From: Demequina subtropica
GTDB lineage: Bacteria > Actinomycetota > Actinomycetes > Actinomycetales > Demequinaceae
Reading direction: 5' to 3'
DNA: 64,000 nucleotides
Assembly (NCBI RefSeq): GCF_000971235.1
Contig: NZ_BBMB01000008.1
Location: forward strand, 1-64,000
Below are positions 52,951 through 60,843 of this stretch, in pieces. The notes below the pieces were generated by a model. The model searched no databases. It was given only the letters and a program-made list of their open reading frames with translations, and was not told the origin of the DNA. Position 1 is the first letter of the stretch, and each line of letters starts with the position of its first letter. A program made the position numbers and the translations under genes.

Positions 52951-54063
52951 TTGAAGACTTTCGCGTGGATCACCGCGCTCGCGTGCATCGCGCTCGGTCT
53001 CACGTCCCTTCGCGACGGCGACGATGCGCTGGCGAGCGTGGCCTCGACCGCAGCGCCCTCGGCCTCCGCGTCGGCGCGCGACGCGCGCGTATTCGAGACA
53101 GGAGAGCCCGCCGAGCTCTCCGCAGAGGCGCGATCCGAGATGCGTGACTGGGGCGTGTGGCTCGACGATGCTGGCGGCCTGGCCATCCCGGCCGAGTACG
53201 CCGCGGGCGAAGGCGACAAGGTGGTCACCCACCTCGAGTCTCTCGCCGAGTCGTATCCGGGCAGCGAGGCCGTCGCGACCGAGCTGGCGCAGGCAGCGGA
53301 TGATCTGGCGCGGGCGTACCGCTACCTCGACATGGGCTCGTCGGGCCTGGAGGGCGCCACCCGCTGGTTCGAGGCCGCCGTGAAGGACCTCGAGGGCCTG
53401 AGCGATCGCATCGTGGAGGACTTCGAGGACGCGGAGCGCGAGTCGGGGTACCGCCTCTCGGGCCAGGCCTTCGACACGGAGGCCGCGTGGACGGATTCCG
53501 CGACCGTCGAGCGGTGGCTCGACGGCGACACGGTGGAGACCAGCTTGGGCACGGTGCGACTCATCGGGGTCGATACGCCCACGCTGCAGGGACGATGCGC
53601 GACGGCAGACGGCGCGCTCGCCGCCGCCGAGCAGATCGCGCCCGCCGGCACCATCGTCACGCTGGTGAACCCGCAGTCGGTCGATGACACCGACGGGTAC
53701 GGGCGCCTGCTCCGCTACGTCGAGCTGGCGGACGGCGCCGACGTCGGGTACTCGCTGCTGCTCAACGAGGTCGCGGAGGCGCGCTTCGACTCGCGGGACG
53801 GGTACGCGTGGCATCCCCGGGAGAAGGGGTACCGGGACGGCTCCCTCCAGGTGGCCGATGCCGGGTGCGAGTGGGTGAGCGATGTCGCCGCCGGGTTCGT
53901 CCCCGCCGACGCTGCTGCCGACGACCGCTCCTCGCGGCTGTCGGCGGTGACGGGGGCGCTCGACGGTGCCGGCGCGAGGTTCGCGCAGGTCACCGAGTCG
54001 GCGCGCGCGGCGCATGCCGCCGCCGAGGCCGAGGAAGCGGCGGCCGAGGCCGCAGCCGACTAG
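52951..54063 (+). CDS. Secreted protein with thermonuclease-like domain
   Basis: The 370-residue protein starts at TTG 52951 (MKTFAWITALACIALGL signal). Residues about 50-185 are helical and unassigned. Residues 186-285 look like a staphylococcal-nuclease fold: DGDTVETSLGTVRLIGVDTP and DGYGRLLRYVEL. Compared with S. aureus nuclease, D191/D193, R203, D208 and R252 fit the metal and Arg positions, but the catalytic Glu43 position is Thr211. The C-terminus is Ala/Glu-rich and coiled-coil-like. It may bind rather than cut its substrate. Its last codons overlap the convergent kinase by four bases. The SNase call is moderately sure. Confidence 0.6.
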   Translation: MKTFAWITALACIALGLTSLRDGDDALASVASTAAPSASASARDARVFETGEPAELSAEARSEMRDWGVWLDDAGGLAIPAEYAAGEGDKVVTHLESLAESYPGSEAVATELAQAADDLARAYRYLDMGSSGLEGATRWFEAAVKDLEGLSDRIVEDFEDAERESGYRLSGQAFDTEAAWTDSATVERWLDGDTVETSLGTVRLIGVDTPTLQGRCATADGALAAAEQIAPAGTIVTLVNPQSVDDTDGYGRLLRYVELADGADVGYSLLLNEVAEARFDSRDGYAWHPREKGYRDGSLQVADAGCEWVSDVAAGFVPADAAADDRSSRLSAVTGALDGAGARFAQVTESARAAHAAAEAEEAAAEAAAD

Positions 54064-55436
54064 CGCGCCTTCTCCGCCTGGTTCTCGTAGCGGTACCCGT
54101 ACCGGCCGTAGCCGTACGCGTCCGGTCCCTTGGTCGCGAGCATCGTGAGCACCATCCCCGACAGCGGCGCGCCCACGGTCTCGAGCGACGCGATCGCGTT
54201 GTCCACCTGATGCGTGTGCGTGCGTCCCGCCGCCACGACCAGCACCGTCGACCCCACCAGCCGCGCGAGCACGGCCGCATCGGTGACGGGCAGCAGGGGA
54301 GGGGCGTCGTAGAGCACGTAGTCGTAGTCCGCGTCGAGGCGGTCCACCAGGCGCTCCATGAGAGAGCTACCCAGCAGCTCGGACGGGTTGGGCGGGATCG
54401 AGCCCGCGGGGAGCAGGTACAGGTCCGAGTGGCCCCAGCGCTGAACAGCATGCTCGAGGTCCACTCGCCCGATGAGCACGTCGGTCAGCCCCACCGCGTC
54501 CTCGATGCTCATGTAGCTCGCGATCTTGGGGCGGCGCAGGTCGGCGCCCACGAGCAGCACCCGTGCCCCCGCATCGGCGAGCGTGATCGCGAGGTTCGCC
54601 GCGGTGGTCGACTTCCCCTCCGACGGCACGGAGGACGTCAGCACGAACCTCTTCTCCGCGCGGTCGGCGTCCAGGAACTGGAGGTTGGTCCGCAGCGTGC
54701 GGAACGACTCGGCGCGGATGCTCAGGGCGTCCTCGTGGACGATGAGCGGCCGCTGACGCGCTCGCGGATCGAACGCGATGCCGCCCAGCACCGGGGCGTC
54801 CGTGATGCGCTCGAGGTCGCGCTCGTTGCGCACGCGCGTGTCGAGCGCGGCCCGCAGCAGCGCCACGCCCACGCCGATGGCGATCCCGATCACCAGGCCC
54901 AGCGCCACGTTCAGCGACTTCTTGGGCGACTGCGGGTGCACGGGGACCTCTGCCTCCTGCACCACGGTGAGACGCACGGGCGACCCGGCCTCGGTATCGG
55001 TCGTCTCGATCTCCTGGACCGTCTCGATGAGCTGGTTGGCGGTGGCCGTCGCGAGCGAGGCCGCGAACACGGGATCCGCGTCGACCGCCGTGACATCGAT
55101 GACCGTGGTGTCGAGCGGCGCGCTCGCGCTCACCTGCGCGCGCGCCTTCGAGACCGGCCAGTGCAGCGCGAGATCGTCGATCACGGGCTGCAGCACGGCG
55201 GAGGTCTTCACCAGGTCTGCATACGTCTTCACGCGCTGCTGCGTGAAGGAGTTGCCCTGCGCGAGGTCGCCGATGCTCTCCGAGTCCGACGTCGAGACGA
55301 ACACCGTCGCCGTGGCGCCGTACGTGGGCGTCGCCAGCAGCGCGTAGGTGAGGCCGGCCCCGCCGCCGAGCACGGTCAGCGCGACGAGCAGCACCCAGTT
55401 CTTGCGCAGGATGCGGATGTAGTCGCCGAGCTCCAC
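54060..55436 (-). CDS. Wzz/BY-kinase chain-length and tyrosine autokinase (set C)
   Basis: The 458-residue protein starts at GTG 55436 with GGGAGG upstream, opening VELGDYIRILRKNWVLLVAL. It closely matches the set B kinase along its length: Walker A VPSEGKSTT, Walker A' VGADLRRPK (first Asp again Gly) and Walker B VLYDAPPLLPVTDAA. The tail DAYGYGRYGYRYENQ has five Tyr. It controls polymer length through autophosphorylation. It is divergent from the set C sugar transferase, the same layout as in set B. Confidence 0.9.
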   Translation of the reverse strand: MELGDYIRILRKNWVLLVALTVLGGGAGLTYALLATPTYGATATVFVSTSDSESIGDLAQGNSFTQQRVKTYADLVKTSAVLQPVIDDLALHWPVSKARAQVSASAPLDTTVIDVTAVDADPVFAASLATATANQLIETVQEIETTDTEAGSPVRLTVVQEAEVPVHPQSPKKSLNVALGLVIGIAIGVGVALLRAALDTRVRNERDLERITDAPVLGGIAFDPRARQRPLIVHEDALSIRAESFRTLRTNLQFLDADRAEKRFVLTSSVPSEGKSTTAANLAITLADAGARVLLVGADLRRPKIASYMSIEDAVGLTDVLIGRVDLEHAVQRWGHSDLYLLPAGSIPPNPSELLGSSLMERLVDRLDADYDYVLYDAPPLLPVTDAAVLARLVGSTVLVVAAGRTHTHQVDNAIASLETVGAPLSGMVLTMLATKGPDAYGYGRYGYRYENQAEKAR

Positions 55437-55466
55437 GCGCGCCTCCCGGGGCTGGTTGGTGGCAAT

Positions 55467-55482
55467 TGCGGCAATTGTCACA
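55467..55482. promoter_or_regulatory. Weak CRP/GlxR-like site, set C divergent promoter
   Basis: TGCGG-CAATTG-TCACA matches eight of ten consensus positions and lies between the divergent kinase and sugar transferase, where set B has its perfect site. A tandem GGCAATTG repeat overlaps it. Confidence 0.3.
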
Positions 55483-55542
55483 CGTCGCGCGCCGATGCGG
55501 GAGGAGCGGGGCCGTTCCGGTGGTCGTTCCGATTCGTGCGGG

Positions 55543-55548
55543 TATGGT
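55543..55548 (+). promoter_or_regulatory. -10 of set C sugar transferase, likely leaderless
   Basis: TATGGT begins 13 bases before GTG 55556 with no ribosome site between, as in set B. Confidence 0.4.
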
Positions 55549-55555
55549 GAGTTTT

Positions 55556-57019
55556 GTGACGACGGGTGCATCTCACCGGGTAGACGCCGCCGAACGCATG
55601 TACGGCGGGCACGGCTGGGCGGGCAGGTACCAGCGCCGGCTGTTCGTCTCGGACGTGTTCGTGGTCGCGCTGGTCATGGTCGGCGCGCACGCCGCCCGGT
55701 TCGGCTGGGATCCGCTCTATCGCGTCGCCGGGAGGTCCGCTCCCGCGTATAGCGTGGTGAGCGCGGTGATCGCGACCCTGTGGGTGCTCGCGCTGGGCGC
55801 GACCAAGTCGCGTGAGCCGCGCATCCTCGGGCACGGGCCGCAGGAGTTCCAGCGCGTGGTCGCGGCGGGGTGGTGGACGTTCGCAGCCATCGCGATCGTG
55901 GGCTTCCTCACGCAATGGGAGATCAGCCGCGGCTACCTGGTCTTCGCCCTCCCCGTGGGCACTGTGGTCCTGCTGATCTACCGCCTGGTGTGGCGCAAGT
56001 GGATCCATGCGCAACGCGACCTGGGGAACCTGCGCGCGCAGGTGCTGGTGGTCGGGCCCGTGAAGATGTCGGAGCAGATGATCGCGCGCCTGCGGCACAA
56101 GCCTCGCGCGGGCTACGCGGTCATCGGTGCGTGCGTGCCCGACGGCACCGAGCGGTCCGTGGAGGAGGTGGGCGGCGTGCCCGTCCTGGGCTTCGTGGGC
56201 GAGGCCGTCGAGATCGCCAAGCGCTCGAACGCCGAGTTCGTGCTGATCTCGGGGACGGACCAGGTCTCGCTCGGGGACGCGCGCCGCATCGGCTGGCAGC
56301 TCGAGAACACCGGCATCGGGCTCATCGTGGCCCCCGCGATGGTGGACGTCGCCGGCCCGCGCGTGCTCATGAGCCCCGTCGAGGGCCTCCCGCTGCTCCA
56401 CGTGGACACCGCGCAGTTCCGCGGCGCCAAGTACATCGCCAAGACCATCTACGACCGCGTCTCCGCCGCCCTGATGCTCGCCTTCATCGCGTTGCCGATG
56501 CTCGCGGTCGCGATCGCGATCAAGGTGACCAGCCCGGGACCCGTGTTCTTCGTCCAGCAGCGCATCGGCAAGGACGGCTCGCCGTTCGGCATGTACAAGT
56601 TCCGCTCGATGGTGGCCGATGCCGAGGCGAAGGCGGCCGACGTCATGGGCGGCGAGCTCACGCCCTTCTACAAGAACGAGGACGACCCCCGCATCACGCC
56701 GCTCGGCCGCTTCATGCGCCGCTACTCGATCGACGAGCTCCCGCAGCTGATCAACGTCCTCAAGGGCGACATGTCGATGGTCGGGCCGCGCCCCCAGGTC
56801 GCTGCGGAGGTGGCCCACTACGGCGATCTCGAGCGTCGGCGCCTGCTGGTCAAGCCTGGCATGACGGGGCTGTGGCAGGTGTCGGGGCGGTCCTCGCTCA
56901 CGCCGGCCGAGTCGATCCGGCTCGATGCCTACTACGCCGAGAACTGGTCGATCGGCGGCGACGCGATCATCATCCTGCGCACGGTCGCGGCGGTCCTGGG
57001 CAAGTCCGGGGCGTACTGA
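55556..57019 (+). CDS. Polyprenyl glycosylphosphotransferase (set C)
   Basis: The enzyme is 487 residues from GTG 55556; ATG 55544 adds four. N-terminal membrane helices and a Rossmann-like domain precede the catalytic part: KFRSMVADAEAKAADVMGGE, DDPRITPLGRFMRRYSIDEL, SMVGPRPQ and PGMTGLWQVSGRSSLTPAES. It would load the first sugar of the set C repeat unit on undecaprenyl phosphate. The start is chosen by alignment with set B and by the -10 position. Its catalytic domain differs from sets A and B between KFRSM and DDPRI, hinting at a different sugar. Confidence 0.9.
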   Translation: MTTGASHRVDAAERMYGGHGWAGRYQRRLFVSDVFVVALVMVGAHAARFGWDPLYRVAGRSAPAYSVVSAVIATLWVLALGATKSREPRILGHGPQEFQRVVAAGWWTFAAIAIVGFLTQWEISRGYLVFALPVGTVVLLIYRLVWRKWIHAQRDLGNLRAQVLVVGPVKMSEQMIARLRHKPRAGYAVIGACVPDGTERSVEEVGGVPVLGFVGEAVEIAKRSNAEFVLISGTDQVSLGDARRIGWQLENTGIGLIVAPAMVDVAGPRVLMSPVEGLPLLHVDTAQFRGAKYIAKTIYDRVSAALMLAFIALPMLAVAIAIKVTSPGPVFFVQQRIGKDGSPFGMYKFRSMVADAEAKAADVMGGELTPFYKNEDDPRITPLGRFMRRYSIDELPQLINVLKGDMSMVGPRPQVAAEVAHYGDLERRRLLVKPGMTGLWQVSGRSSLTPAESIRLDAYYAENWSIGGDAIIILRTVAAVLGKSGAY

Positions 57020-57125
57020 ACCGTCGCGGCGGCCGCCGCGCAGCAGCTCAGCGCGCCCTTCGTGCAGGAAAGGTGCGAGCACGCGGCACCCTTCACCACC
57101 TCGCCGCGCCGGGGCGCGTCGCCCG

Positions 57126-58478
57126 TCAGTCGTGCGGGGCTCGACGGGTCGACGCGGGCGCGGTCGTGCGCGTCCGTCTCTCCATGCTCCCCGCGGCGAG
57201 CGCGAGGCGACCTCCCCGACGCGGACCCGTCCGCGCATCGTCCCGCGCCTTGCGTTCGGCGGCGGCCAGCGCCTGCTCGACGTCGAAGCGCGGCAGCAGG
57301 TACAGCGCCGCGAAGTAGGCGAGCACCACGAAGTTCTGGTTGGTGGTGGGGGACACCGCGACGGTGGCGCCGAGGATGTACACCACCGAGGTGGTCGAGC
57401 CGCCCAGCGCGTGCACGGTGAGCAGCCACAGCGCGACGCCCACGATCCCGTGCGCGAGCAGGAAGCCGCCCGTGCCGGCGAACTCGTCGAAGCGCACCCC
57501 GGCCGTGGTCGCGACGTCGCCGCTGTAGGCGCTGATCGACCCCTCGCCCCACAGCAGCTGCCCGGGGTCCATCTGCGACACCACGGTGTACGCCCCGAAC
57601 CGGTGGAGGAACGAGCGGTTGCCCTGCTCGACCAGGCTCGACTCGTTGGTCACCGCCCAGCCGGCGCTCACCGCGAAGAACGCGAGGACCGCGAGCCCTG
57701 ACGGGATGTGGTTGATGAGTCGCCGCGCGCGCACCAGGAGGTAGAGGCCTGGCAGCACGAACGTGGTCTTCGACAGCGACAGCATGATCCCCAGGCCCGC
57801 GGTGAGGGCGTGACGCGTGCGGTGCCGGCTCCGCGGGTCCAGGTAGACCACCATGAGCGTCCCCACCAGCAGCGACGCGAAGAACCCGCCCTCGCGCGAC
57901 AGCCCTGAGACGCGGACGCTGTCGCCGATCACGGCGTAGAAGTTGGTGAACGTCTGCGTCGCATGCTCGCCCCACACGGCCTCCGACAACGCCTTGGGTC
58001 CCAGCGTGCGCGCGAGCTCGCGCGAGCCCGCGGTGCCGATGGTGACCAGCGTCCACTGCACCACGGCGAGCGCGACGCTCAGCGTGATCCAGCGGTACAG
58101 CTGGAACAGCCCGCTGCGATGTGCGAACACCAGGTAGAGCACGCTGATGAGGAGCGCCGCCACCTTGACCAGGTTCGACAGCGAGTGCACGGACATGACC
58201 GCCGCCGTGACGATGGTGATCGCGAGCGGGTACGGCGCGGGCTTGAGGTTCCACACCCAGCGCACGAACCGCGGGTGGAGCACCGCGACCACGACCTCGA
58301 GGTACAGGGTCACCCCGCCGAACAGCGGGGAGAAGATCTGTGCGACGAAGAAGAAGAAGAACAGGTGCGACATCACGTGGTCGACCGGGCGCAGCGAGTC
58401 GACGACGGCGACGCGGCGCGCGCGTGAGCGGGTGAGCGCGGCGGCGCGCTCGCGGCGGGCGGCGGTGCGGCTACCCAT
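57126..58478 (-). CDS. O-antigen-ligase/Wzy-like polymerase (set C)
   Basis: The 450-residue polytopic protein has a basic N-terminus, about ten helices (SHLFFFFFVAQIFSPLF first) and an outside loop near residues 300-345 with NRSFLHRFGAYTVVSQMDPG and GEGSISAYSGDVATTAG, the region that holds functional residues in the Wzy_C family. The C-terminal 60 residues are basic and soluble. It could polymerise the set C unit. ATG 58478 is chosen; GTG 58490 adds four residues. It is divergent from the glycosyltransferase at 58634. Confidence 0.7.
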   Translation of the reverse strand: MGSRTAARRERAAALTRSRARRVAVVDSLRPVDHVMSHLFFFFFVAQIFSPLFGGVTLYLEVVVAVLHPRFVRWVWNLKPAPYPLAITIVTAAVMSVHSLSNLVKVAALLISVLYLVFAHRSGLFQLYRWITLSVALAVVQWTLVTIGTAGSRELARTLGPKALSEAVWGEHATQTFTNFYAVIGDSVRVSGLSREGGFFASLLVGTLMVVYLDPRSRHRTRHALTAGLGIMLSLSKTTFVLPGLYLLVRARRLINHIPSGLAVLAFFAVSAGWAVTNESSLVEQGNRSFLHRFGAYTVVSQMDPGQLLWGEGSISAYSGDVATTAGVRFDEFAGTGGFLLAHGIVGVALWLLTVHALGGSTTSVVYILGATVAVSPTTNQNFVVLAYFAALYLLPRFDVEQALAAAERKARDDARTGPRRGGRLALAAGSMERRTRTTAPASTRRAPHD

Positions 58479-58633
58479 CGCCCCGGGCACGCCCGCGCGA
58501 GGCGAGGCTGCGATCCAGGGGGCGTCCGGTCATGCGGTCAGGCTAGCCGCGAACGATGCACCCGTCACGCCGGTTTGGGCTGGTTTGCGCACGTATGTGA
58601 AAGCATGGGCGGGACGGAACGGAGGCGCGCGCA

Positions 58634-59746
58634 ATGACCGGTCTCATCGTCCACGAATGGATCGCACGGCTGGGCGGCTCCGAGAAGGTGGTCTCCGAGC
58701 TGGTCGCGATGCGCCCCGAGTCCGACGTCGAGGTGCTGTGGGTCGACGATCCGGGCGCGCTCGCCGGTGTCCAGGGCCGCATCATCGAGAGCCCGCTCGC
58801 GCGCACGCCGCTGCGCCGCTCGAAGGCGGCCTCGGTGCTCGCGATGCCCGCCGTGTGGCGCATGGGGGCGCGCCGGCGCGACTACGACTGGGTGCTGGTG
58901 AGCACCCACGCGTTCGCGCACCACATCAAGGTGCCCGACGGTGTGCCCAAGCTGGTCTACGTGCACAGCCCCGCGCGCTACCTGTGGGTGCCCGAGCTCG
59001 ACCCGCGCGGCAGCGGCCTGCTGGCGCGCACGCTCGCGCCGCCGCTCAAGGCGCTCGACCGCGCGCGTGCCCAGGAGGCCACGTCCATCGTCGCCAACAG
59101 CAGGTTCGTGAGCGAGCGCATCCAGCACGCGTGGCAGCGCGAGTCCGGCGTGATCTACCCGCCTGTCGCCGTCGCGCGCATCCAGGGCATCGACTGGGAG
59201 GCGCACCTGACCGAGGGTGAGGTCCGCGCGCTCGCGGCGCTCCCGGGTCCCTTCGTGCTGGGCATGTCCCGCTTCATCGACTACAAGCGGCTCGACCGCG
59301 TCATCGAGATCGCGGAGGCCGCCGGCCTGCCCGCAGTCATCGCGGGCGACGGGCCCAACCGTGCCGCGCTCGAGGCGCAGGCGCGCGCGGCCTCGGTGCC
59401 CGTGCGCGTGGTCATCGCGCCGTCCGATGCGATGCTCTACGGGCTCTTCGCACGCGCCGCGGCGCTCGTGTTCCCCGCCGTGGAGGACTTCGGCATCGTC
59501 CCCGTGGAGGCCATGGCGGTGGGCACCCCGGTCATCGCGAACCGTGTGGGCGGCACCGGCGAGTCCGTCGAGCACGGCGTGAGCGGCTTCCTGGTGGACC
59601 CCGACGACACGGCGGAGGTGGTCGCCGCGCTCGGGGCCGCGGGCACGCTGGACCGCGCCGCGATCGCCGCCTCCGCGCGCCGCTTCGACACCGCGGTGTT
59701 CCACCAGCGCATCGAGGGCTGGGTGGGCGAGAGGGTCGCGGCATGA
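58634..59746 (+). CDS. Glycosyltransferase, GT4 family (set C)
   Basis: The 370-residue GT-B protein begins TGLIVHEWIARLGGSEKVVS, and VYVHSPARYLWVPELDPRGS is near residue 110. The donor half has VLGMSRFIDYKRLDRVIEIA near 210 and FPAVEDFGIVPVEAMAVGTPV near 280. It resembles mannosyltransferases of the WbaZ/RfbZ kind. ATG 58634 has GGAGG upstream. It overlaps the next glycosyltransferase by four bases (ATGA). Confidence 0.85.
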   Translation: MTGLIVHEWIARLGGSEKVVSELVAMRPESDVEVLWVDDPGALAGVQGRIIESPLARTPLRRSKAASVLAMPAVWRMGARRRDYDWVLVSTHAFAHHIKVPDGVPKLVYVHSPARYLWVPELDPRGSGLLARTLAPPLKALDRARAQEATSIVANSRFVSERIQHAWQRESGVIYPPVAVARIQGIDWEAHLTEGEVRALAALPGPFVLGMSRFIDYKRLDRVIEIAEAAGLPAVIAGDGPNRAALEAQARAASVPVRVVIAPSDAMLYGLFARAAALVFPAVEDFGIVPVEAMAVGTPVIANRVGGTGESVEHGVSGFLVDPDDTAEVVAALGAAGTLDRAAIAASARRFDTAVFHQRIEGWVGERVAA

Positions 59747-60843
59747 GGCCCGTCCGGCGCCTGGTGGTCAACGGCGCGTTCCTCGCGCAGAAGGTCACGG
59801 GCCAGCAGCGCTACGCGCGCGAGCTCCTGCGCGCGCTCGAGCAGGAGTACCCCGGGCGCATCACCGTCGCGCGACCGCCCCGGTGGGTCGGCGGAAGCAA
59901 GGTGGGGACGTGGCTGTGGGTCCAGTCGCTGGGCCTGCGCGCGGGACGCGACACGGCGCTGCTGTCGATGACCAGCCGGGGTCCCGTGCTCGCGCGGCGC
60001 CACGTGGTGGTGGTCCACGACCTCTTCCCGCTCGACCATCCCGAGTGGTACACCGCGCTCTACGGCGTGGTGCACCGCGCCGTGCTGCGCCTCCACCTGC
60101 GTCGCTCCGCCGCCATCGTCACCGTGAGCGAGCCCGTCGCCGCGCAGGTGCGGGCGCTCGTGCCGGAGGGCACACCGGTCATCGTCGCTCCCAACGCGCC
60201 CGCCGAGGTGTTCCTGCGCCATCTCCCCAGCGACGCGACGGTCGCGACCGTCGAGGGCTTCGGGCTGGTCCCCGGCGAGTACGCGCTCGCGGTCGGCTCG
60301 CGCGACCCCCGCAAGAACGTCGCCGTCCTGCTCTCCGCGCTGGCGTCGCTGCCGGACGATGCCGCGCGGCCCGGGATGCTTGCGCTCGTCGGCAGCGGGG
60401 ACGCCGCGGTCTACGCCTCGGCCGGGGAGGTCTCGGACGCCCGCGGCTGCGCCGTCGCGACGGGCTACGTGAGCGACGACGACCTCGCGGCGCTGTACGC
60501 CCACGCCGGGGCGGTCGCGTTCCCGAGCCTCGACGAGGGCTTCGGCCTGCCCGCGGTCGAGGCCGTCGCGTGCGGCGCGCCGCTCGTGGTCTCCGACATC
60601 CCCGTCTTCCGCTGGGTGTGCGGCGAGGACGCGACCTACGTCGCCCCGGACGATGCGCGGGGCTGGGCGGTCGCGCTCGTGGACGCCGCCGCCGGGCGGC
60701 TCGCGCGGCCGAGCGTCGAGACGATCCACGCGTTCCAGCTGCGGTTCTCGTGGATCCGCAGCGCGCACGCCGTCGGGGACGCGCTGCTGGCCGAGGGGGA
60801 CGAGGTCCCCGCTCAGGCCTCGACGCCCAGCGCCTCCCGGTAG
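59743..60843 (+). CDS. Glycosyltransferase, GT4 family (set C)
   Basis: The 366-residue protein opens LVVNGAFLAQKVTGQQRYAR, typical of MtfB-like mannosyltransferases. VVHDLFPLDHPEWYT is near residue 87 and TVSEPVAAQVRA near 122. The donor half has YALAVGSRDPRKNVAVLLSA near 183 and FPSLDEGFGLPAVEAVACGAP near 260. It is translationally coupled to the preceding gene by an ATGA overlap. Its 3' end overlaps the convergent glycosyltransferase by 31 bases. Confidence 0.85.
   Translation: MRPVRRLVVNGAFLAQKVTGQQRYARELLRALEQEYPGRITVARPPRWVGGSKVGTWLWVQSLGLRAGRDTALLSMTSRGPVLARRHVVVVHDLFPLDHPEWYTALYGVVHRAVLRLHLRRSAAIVTVSEPVAAQVRALVPEGTPVIVAPNAPAEVFLRHLPSDATVATVEGFGLVPGEYALAVGSRDPRKNVAVLLSALASLPDDAARPGMLALVGSGDAAVYASAGEVSDARGCAVATGYVSDDDLAALYAHAGAVAFPSLDEGFGLPAVEAVACGAPLVVSDIPVFRWVCGEDATYVAPDDARGWAVALVDAAAGRLARPSVETIHAFQLRFSWIRSAHAVGDALLAEGDEVPAQASTPSASR

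Noticed and set aside
57024-57040. GCGGCGGCCGCCGC palindrome after the set C sugar transferase
   Set aside because: Such all-GC palindromes are expected in DNA of this composition. No loop or T tract supports a terminator.
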